This document shows positions 58,790 to 64,000 of a stretch of DNA of 64,000 nucleotides, one piece after another (the stretch's first letter is position 1; every line of letters starts with the position of its first letter). The notes beneath the pieces were generated by a model. That model ran no database searches and was not told the DNA's origin. It was given only the letters and a program-made list of their open reading frames with translations. Source of the stretch: Pyrenula massariospora (taxonomy: Eukaryota > Ascomycota > Eurotiomycetes > Pyrenulales > Pyrenulaceae). The position numbers and the translations under genes are program-made. The stretch is taken from assembly GCA_021030905.1 (NCBI GenBank), contig JAGFMI010000006.1, forward strand, positions 992,001 through 1,056,000. The letters run 5' to 3'.

Positions 58790-60145
58790 ATGCGACTAAT
58801 CAAGCGCGCCATAGAGCGCGACGACTCAGGCTCCGTCACCCTCCAACCCGAAGAACCAGAAGACATGGTATGCATTTGCCCTTCCTCCCGCCCTTCTCCA
58901 CACCCATCCTCACTCCTTTCCCAGTGGCACGCTTACAATCTGATCCGCCCCCGCGACACCCTCCGCGCCAGCGCCGTCCGCCGCGTCACCACAACCTCCT
59001 CCTCCACCGGCGCCACCAGCTCGACGCGCGTGCACACCAACCTGACCATCACCGTCGGCACCCTGACCTTCGACTCGGCGGCCGGCCAACTCCACGTCAG
59101 CGGCCGGGTTAGTGTCGAGAACCCGCACGTCAAGATGGGCCAGTACCACACCCTCGACCTGGAGCTCCACCGCAACTTCACGTTGGAGAAGGATCCCGAA
59201 CGCAGCGGGGGTGAGGGGTGGGATTCCGTGGCGCGCGCCCAGCTCGACGAGGCGGCCGATCCGCGCCGCGGCGCCGAGGCGGTGGCTGTGGTCATGCAGG
59301 AGGGCGTCGCGAATGTGTGTCTGCTGACGCAGACGCAGACGCTGGTGCGGCAGCGGATCGAGGTGGCGATCCCGGGGAAGCGGAGCGGGGCGACCAATGT
59401 GCCGAAGCTGGCCAAGACGGTGCACGACCGGGCGCTGGGCAAGTTTTTCAAGCAGCTGATGGAGTCGCTGTTGCGGCTGCTGGAGGGGTTTGACGAGCAG
59501 AAGGATCGGGGGGGTGGGTTGCCGGTGCTGCTTGCGAGTCCGGGGTGGGTGGCGGCGAGGTTTAAGAAGTTTGTTGAGGAGGAGGCGGTGAGGGTGGGGG
59601 ATAAGGCGTTGATGAGGAGGGTAAGGGATGATTTTGTGGTTGTGCATTGCAGTTCCGGGCAGGTGGGGAGTTTGAACGAGGTCCTCAAGAGTCCTGAGGT
59701 GATGGCGAGGTTAAAGGATACCAAATATGCGCGGGAGACTCAGCTTATGGATCAGCTGTACGACTTGTTGAGGAAAGACAACGGGAGGGCGTGGTATGGG
59801 CCAAAGGAGTGTGAAGTTGCGGTGGCAAATGGAGCTGTAGGGAGGGGCGGAGGGGTGCTGTTGATTTCCAACGCGCTGTTTAGGTCACATGACGTGGCGG
59901 AGAGGAGGAGATGGGTGAGGTTGGTGGATGAGGTGAGAGAGACATACGGTGGGGAGGTGAGGGTGTTGAGCGGGGACCATGAGAGTGGGAAGCGCTTGGG
60001 TGGGCTAGGGGGTGTGGCGACGATTTTAACGTTTCCAATGGAGGATATAGAGAGCGAGGGTGAAGAGGATGGGGATGGTGTCGAGGCAAATGGTAGTTTA
60101 AATGATCGAGATGCAGCGACCGGAAATGATATGGAAAAGACGTGA
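58790..60145 (+). CDS. dom34: Dom34/Pelota ribosome-rescue factor
   Basis: 432 residues in two exons: 58790-58867 and 58925-60145 (intron GTATGC...CCCAG). With Hbs1 it releases stalled ribosomes in no-go decay. An eRF1-like three-domain plan is visible. The N-terminal Sm-like domain runs MRLIKRAIERDDSGSVTLQP, DMWHAYNLI, HTNLTITVGTLTFD and SVENPHVKMGQYHTLDLE. The central domain runs from VAVVMQEGVANVCLLT to FVVVHCSSGQVGSLNEVL. The C-terminal domain has RAWYGPKECEVAV, VLLISNALFRS and GGVATILTFPM. The GGQ motif of eRF1 is absent, as expected. An acidic disordered tail follows. Exon 2 is GC-rich (CGCCGC runs near 58960-59300), producing long antisense frames that are not genes. Confidence 0.92.
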   Translation: MRLIKRAIERDDSGSVTLQPEEPEDMVCICPSSRPSPHPSSLLSQWHAYNLIRPRDTLRASAVRRVTTTSSSTGATSSTRVHTNLTITVGTLTFDSAAGQLHVSGRVSVENPHVKMGQYHTLDLELHRNFTLEKDPERSGGEGWDSVARAQLDEAADPRRGAEAVAVVMQEGVANVCLLTQTQTLVRQRIEVAIPGKRSGATNVPKLAKTVHDRALGKFFKQLMESLLRLLEGFDEQKDRGGGLPVLLASPGWVAARFKKFVEEEAVRVGDKALMRRVRDDFVVVHCSSGQVGSLNEVLKSPEVMARLKDTKYARETQLMDQLYDLLRKDNGRAWYGPKECEVAVANGAVGRGGGVLLISNALFRSHDVAERRRWVRLVDEVRETYGGEVRVLSGDHESGKRLGGLGGVATILTFPMEDIESEGEEDGDGVEANGSLNDRDAATGNDMEKT

Positions 60146-61083
60146 TCAACGTGAAGGGTTCAAAGCCAAATTGTTTAAAATACGTGTCTCGTGTAGAACT
60201 GAGGCTTCGACAAGATTTGCCGTTCCCCAGGTATATCCAATCTTTCCCCTTAAGTCGCTCGGTAGTCGCTCCGGAAATGTCCAAGTTGCTAGTGTTTGTA
60301 ACTGATCTAATGTATATACTTTACATAGGGCTCGGAGGAAAGACATGCAGGAGTCTGCCGCAAAGCTACCAACCAGCGCTGATTAACGTTAATCTCCAAT
60401 CATTCAACTTCCTCCAAAATATCTTTTCCAAGGTTCTTGGTCAACAATGTCCTCACGGACAACATGGTCCCAAGGGATCCGGAAAAGTCTTGATCGGCTC
60501 CTTAGTGCATGTACATATGCCACAGATATCTGTCGCTCTTTACGCTAGCGCAGTTCCTTGACTTACCTAATAGCGACTGAAACATGGTCGAGCTGAGAGG
60601 GGTCCTAGAGCCAGCTAGCGAGGGCGGCCATGGCAAAGTAGGCTACACTCTTCAAGATCGCCAGTCAAGAGATTCACGTTGTGATCAATATTTATCAAGC
60701 GTTTACGAATCCTGCCCATCGAAATCATCGCAAGGTCAGTGTCATCTTGAGACTTACCCAGCCAGGCTGATCGTTGTTGTGTTCTCTATAGACTAGAATC
60801 ACTCTGATAACTTGGACAGAATTTTCTTCGTCATTCTTTTGATTATTGTCTGCAGTGTGCACGTTGGCTAGTAAGACGACTTGCTGATAAATGCCATTTA
60901 TGTGTAGGTTGATTCTTGAGCTACCCTAGGCGGTTGGTTTCGACATAACTCACTTCTTCAAATTTTGATCTTTATACTTTTACCTCTATTTCGTACATAT
61001 TTTGAAAAATAATAGACACAGGTACCCGACAGCGTCGTTAAATCCTACAGTGCAGGCATCCATCGGTTTGAGACTCTCGCTGT
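60146..61083. other. 0.9-kb intergenic region between convergent genes
   Basis: Between DOM34 (plus) and the citrate synthase-like gene (minus). A 139-codon plus frame (60142-60561) and others lack recognisable domains. AT-rich toward 60960-61020. Confidence 0.5.
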
Positions 61084-62677
61084 TTACAGCTTACTCTTCA
61101 TTGCCAGCTCCCCTTTGACTGACTTACGGTCTTTTCGGACGTAAATCTGCTGTGGTCTCCAAAGCTTGATCGGTTGCGCTGTGCGATAGTATCAGTATTA
61201 CCATGCGGCACTGGATTGGGTTGAGAATGAACTCACTCATCGATTCACGCCAATGAGCTAGAAGCCCGACAACTCGGCCTGCTAGGAAAATTGGAAGTAT
61301 TGACTCGAGCGGAACTCCACTGCATCTCAGGGTTAGTATCGGATTTCGCAAGCCTCCGGGGAGTATCCTTACATAGCAGTATAAAGAAATATCCAGAACA
61401 GATCGATGTTCACTCGCAGCCTCCGAGACAAGAAGAACTCATCGTGCTCAACAAGCCGCTCTATTTCAAACGCAACCGCTACCAAGGGATCCTCAAACCC
61501 TTTCTCCTTCAACTTCTTTAGGTCTCTCTTTGCTGGCTCAACGCGAGGGTCCGTGGTCTTGTATACTCGGTGACCGATTCCCATTAGCCTCAATTTTCCT
61601 GCTTTAACTTTTGCAAGAGCTAATGGTACGTTGTCCGGAGTAGCAATATTTTGCATCAGCTTATAGGCGCTCTGCGCTGCACCAAAGTGGAGCACGCCAA
61701 ATCCCGAGTTGATTGCGTTGATCAAGCACGAAATTGGGTCTGCCATCGCGGATGCTGCATGAAGAAGCGCAGCTGCAGAGTTGGCCAATTCATGATCTAC
61801 GCCCCGGATGAAGGCTTTCTCAATGAGGTTGACAACATCAGGGTCAGGCAGTCCAGTGTTAAAATCGCAGAAGTCCATCATCCGCAACATATTTGTGACG
61901 AAGGAACAGTCAGGAAGTGCGGCGCGAGGAGTTTTTCCCACGCGGTGACAATGAACCATGCTCATGACCGAGACGTATGCTCCCAGTACTCGAGTCAATG
62001 CACGATCTATCTGCTGCTCATTCTTATGGTAAATAGTGTCCCCTAAGACCGAGGGCACTGTTGACGGATTGCTACCTACGTGTGCCGCAAGACCTGCTAC
62101 GAGCATAAACACGAAGGGTGCCGACGGTCTAATTACTGTCAGCTTCGAATATGACTTATCTCTCTTAAGCATTCCTGATCTTACGGGAAACTCTTGATAA
62201 CATCAGACACAGCCTCAGGAGTCTTTCGGCACTCCCATGCGAAGGCTTTGCGGAAGTCTTGCTTCTCCGAATCACTGGGGAAGCGGTCCCAAAGCATCAA
62301 GAATATGACCTCGTCGAAGTCATGCCTTGTCGCCAGCTCCTCAACGTCGAACCCCTTGAACTCTAAGGTGCCTGCCTCGCCATTTCTGAGAGCCCCTTAG
62401 CATTGATGGAGAGTTTTGAGAGAAAGCTGCGCACTTACGCGAGAGTTACACTCGACTGCATGGCTGCAGTATGTTGGAAGCCTGGGTCGAACACGCGAAG
62501 TTTCTCCCCCTCATATAATGGATGTCTCCCAGTGCGATTAATGGGAGTGGAAGTCATTTGAGCTAAATCAGAAGCCTTCACGGCATTGTTTTCGATGGGA
62601 ATCCTATATTGTCGCCATGTTCGATTATCATGAATTTGAAGGAAATGCTTCTTGTTTTGATATGAGTTATCACTCAT
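61084..62677 (-). CDS. Citrate-synthase-family enzyme with C-terminal SKL (peroxisomal)
   Basis: 457 residues in five exons: 62439-62677, 62185-62385, 61373-62128, 61237-61319 and 61084-61178, all in phase. Condenses acetyl-CoA or an acyl-CoA with oxaloacetate. Active-site blocks: His in RGVDHELANSAA, His in MGIGHRVYKTTDPR, and Asp in RLRVNIDLFWIFLYTA. The family end LAHWRESM, then PIKLWRPQQIYV is kept. The last three residues are Ser-Lys-Leu, a canonical PTS1, so the protein should enter peroxisomes, unlike the mitochondrial housekeeping enzyme. No mitochondrial presequence is seen. It is divergent enough from the primary enzyme (GFGVLHFGAAQSAYKLMQ) to be a 2-methylcitrate/alkylcitrate-type or peroxisomal isoform. 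A methyltransferase lies next to it. Confidence 0.85.
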
Positions 62678-63563
62678 CTTGTGGGAATATCGTCAATGCA
62701 CTTTACTGACAGCTTCACAACGATATTCAAAGCTTCTCTTTGTCTATGTACAGGTTGGAAAGACACTACTCTGCAACTTTGAGTCTCCGTGTCCCAGTGC
62801 TATTCCGCGCATGTACTTGCCACTGAGCCTCGCAGCCCCTCTAGGTATCCAATTCGCCTCCCAATCTTTGCCTAGGACTCATTTTCTTGGACTAGACTGG
62901 AAGCGTCAAAACAAACGTGGCAGAGGATCCAATTCCTGGCAAATGGCCAGTTCAGCGCCTCTAAAGATCAGCGATCTCAGTAAGGTAGGCAAGGCAGGTG
63001 GAGGCAGTATACCTGCCCTGCCTGCCTATATTTTACTGCCACACCTTACCTGCCTTGCCTACCTTAGGTATTATAGTAGTATATATTACTAATATTTGAT
63101 TAAATTATACGCCAAGATACGTCAAAACATACCATCACAACACGCTAAGCTCAAGATATCACTCTGAAGGTATACCTACTTACAGACTTGCAGGCAGATG
63201 TGTGCAGGCATGTGGAGACTGCTTACCTTGACTATACAGGTGTAGATATTACCTTACCTTGCCGGCCTGCAGATGCGCCTGGCTTACTGAGCCCGCTGAC
63301 TAAAGATGATGCGCCGCACAATCCAACCCCTGGATCCCATTGTGAATGGTCTACCTATCGAAGAGTCATGGAATGTAACTGCCGATTGTTGGTGCCTCAT
63401 GCATGTCATCCTGATTCTTATATTGCAGGCGATCCTAGGTGTTTTGCAGCGAAGGCAACGCCGGGATCTTATCCCGTCTTTCATGTCTCTGACCGAGCCT
63501 CATAGTGGTTGCGTGATTCGTCTGTGCCTACGCAAACGACCGAAAATTTCCAATACAAGGCCC
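62678..63563. other. 0.9-kb intergenic region with an inverted repeat
   Basis: Between two minus-strand genes. Contains the 19-bp inverted repeat at 62981-63066 and further short copies of AGGCAAGG/CCTTGCC-type words around 63160-63270. No intact gene; the 105-codon plus frame at 63188-63505 has no recognisable domain. Confidence 0.5.
62981..63066. repeat. Perfect 19-bp inverted repeat with internal related words
   Basis: TAAGGTAGGCAAGGCAGGT at 62981-62999 is the exact reverse complement of 63048-63066. The 48-bp loop also holds ACCTGCCCTGCCTGCC, a near copy of the arm. It could be a transposon terminus folded back, a miniature element, or a hairpin in a transcript. No target duplication recognised. 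Confidence 0.6.
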
Positions 63564-64000
63564 TCATTGCCTAGTGATCGTCCAGCGCAATACTACGACC
63601 CCCGGGCGTGCCCATGGCTGGCCCTTGATCCGCTCAGGAGCATCTTCCTGCTGAATCTGGACTCCCCACTCTTGTCCAGTTTCCGCAATGCACTCGTTGA
63701 GAAACAGCTCCCAGCTCTCGCGGCTGTGGGAAAAAATGGTCTGCGGAAAAGTCTTCTCCCCATTCCGCAACCCCTTCACATCGCCCGGTCTCTCATTGCC
63801 AATCTGACGCCCGATAATCAAATTGCCTGTCTCCGGTCTGGCCAGCTTGAACAGGTTCCCCATCAGCCGCCGCTGCATATCCAGCGGGAAAATATGGAAC
63901 AGGCTCTGCGCGCTGATCACGTCGATACTTGCCCTCAACCCCTCAGCCTGAGCTGGCAAAACCTCCCGCGTGAGATCCGCCGCGATGAACGTCGCCCGCA
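63564..64000 (-). CDS. Class I SAM methyltransferase, cut by the window end
   Basis: Only the C-terminal 145 codons are present; the frame is open to base 64000. Visible: TFIAADLTREVLPAQAEGLR, then IDVISAQSLFHIFPLDMQRR, ETGNLIIGRQIGNERPG, FPQTIFSHSRESWELFLNEC and a closing VVVLRWTITRQ. This is the C-terminal half of fungal methyltransferases of the kind often found in secondary-metabolite clusters (AusD-like layout: Asp-x-Ile strand, acidic loop, then SW(E)xL). The SAM-binding motif I must lie beyond the window. It is on the same strand as the citrate-synthase-like gene, 0.9 kb upstream of it. Confidence 0.7.
   Translation of the reverse strand, partial: RATFIAADLTREVLPAQAEGLRASIDVISAQSLFHIFPLDMQRRLMGNLFKLARPETGNLIIGRQIGNERPGDVKGLRNGEKTFPQTIFSHSRESWELFLNECIAETGQEWGVQIQQEDAPERIKGQPWARPGVVVLRWTITRQ

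Noticed and set aside
58910-59724. Two long minus-strand frames over DOM34
   Set aside because: Antisense to conserved DOM34 domains; caused by high GC.
1-64000. tRNA, rRNA and CRISPR features
   Set aside because: GGTTCGA-type words were checked by eye; none sits in a cloverleaf context. No rRNA or spaced direct repeats seen.

Overview
The window is nuclear DNA from a filamentous ascomycete (Pezizomycotina). Its genes are dense and intron-bearing, with introns of about 45-100 bp, branch points of the CTAAC/CTGAC type close to the acceptor, and codon use typical of moulds. Markers include RPB2, a CYT-4-type mitochondrial exoribonuclease, CnxG, LaeA-like methyltransferases, a Zn2Cys6 regulator and an LTR element that looks RIP-mutated. 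I cannot name the genus. Exon structures were worked out by hand from splice signals, reading phase and family conservation.

Left part (1-17.4 kb): 3' end of RPB2; an ATG-free leader of about 1 kb in front of a CBM48/AMPK-beta-like protein; a three-exon short-chain dehydrogenase; then three minus-strand genes (FYVE+RING protein, amidase, Zn2Cys6 transcription factor). A gene-poor gap at 17.4-19.3 kb holds at most a weak nucleotidyltransferase-like relic.

Middle (19.3-45.5 kb): mostly housekeeping genes. They are CYT-4-like RNase II, molybdopterin synthase small subunit, a ten-exon LaeA-like methyltransferase, a MARVEL-like membrane protein, an Fmp42/SLC43-type carrier, a 63-residue TOM6, CTNNBL1, an oxysterol-binding protein, a DUF3605 protein, nicotinamidase, a secreted S41-type peptidase with a GC-AG intron, and a TRK potassium transporter.

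Right part (46-64 kb): accessory in character. A sugar transporter carries an early in-frame stop. It is followed by a 6.7-kb, extremely AT-rich LTR retrotransposon fossil with 391-bp direct repeats and a 5-bp target duplication, and then by a decayed Tc1/mariner transposase piece. Beyond lie a Thr-rich secreted protein with a Cys-rich C-terminal domain, DOM34/pelota, a citrate-synthase-family enzyme ending in Ser-Lys-Leu (peroxisomal signal), and a methyltransferase cut by the window end. The last two may mark the edge of a secondary-metabolism locus.

I found no clearly new biological system. The strongest unexplained signals are the 1-kb ATG-free leader, the GC-AG intron, the SKL-tailed citrate synthase beside a methyltransferase, and the nonsense codon in the sugar transporter next to the AT-rich island.
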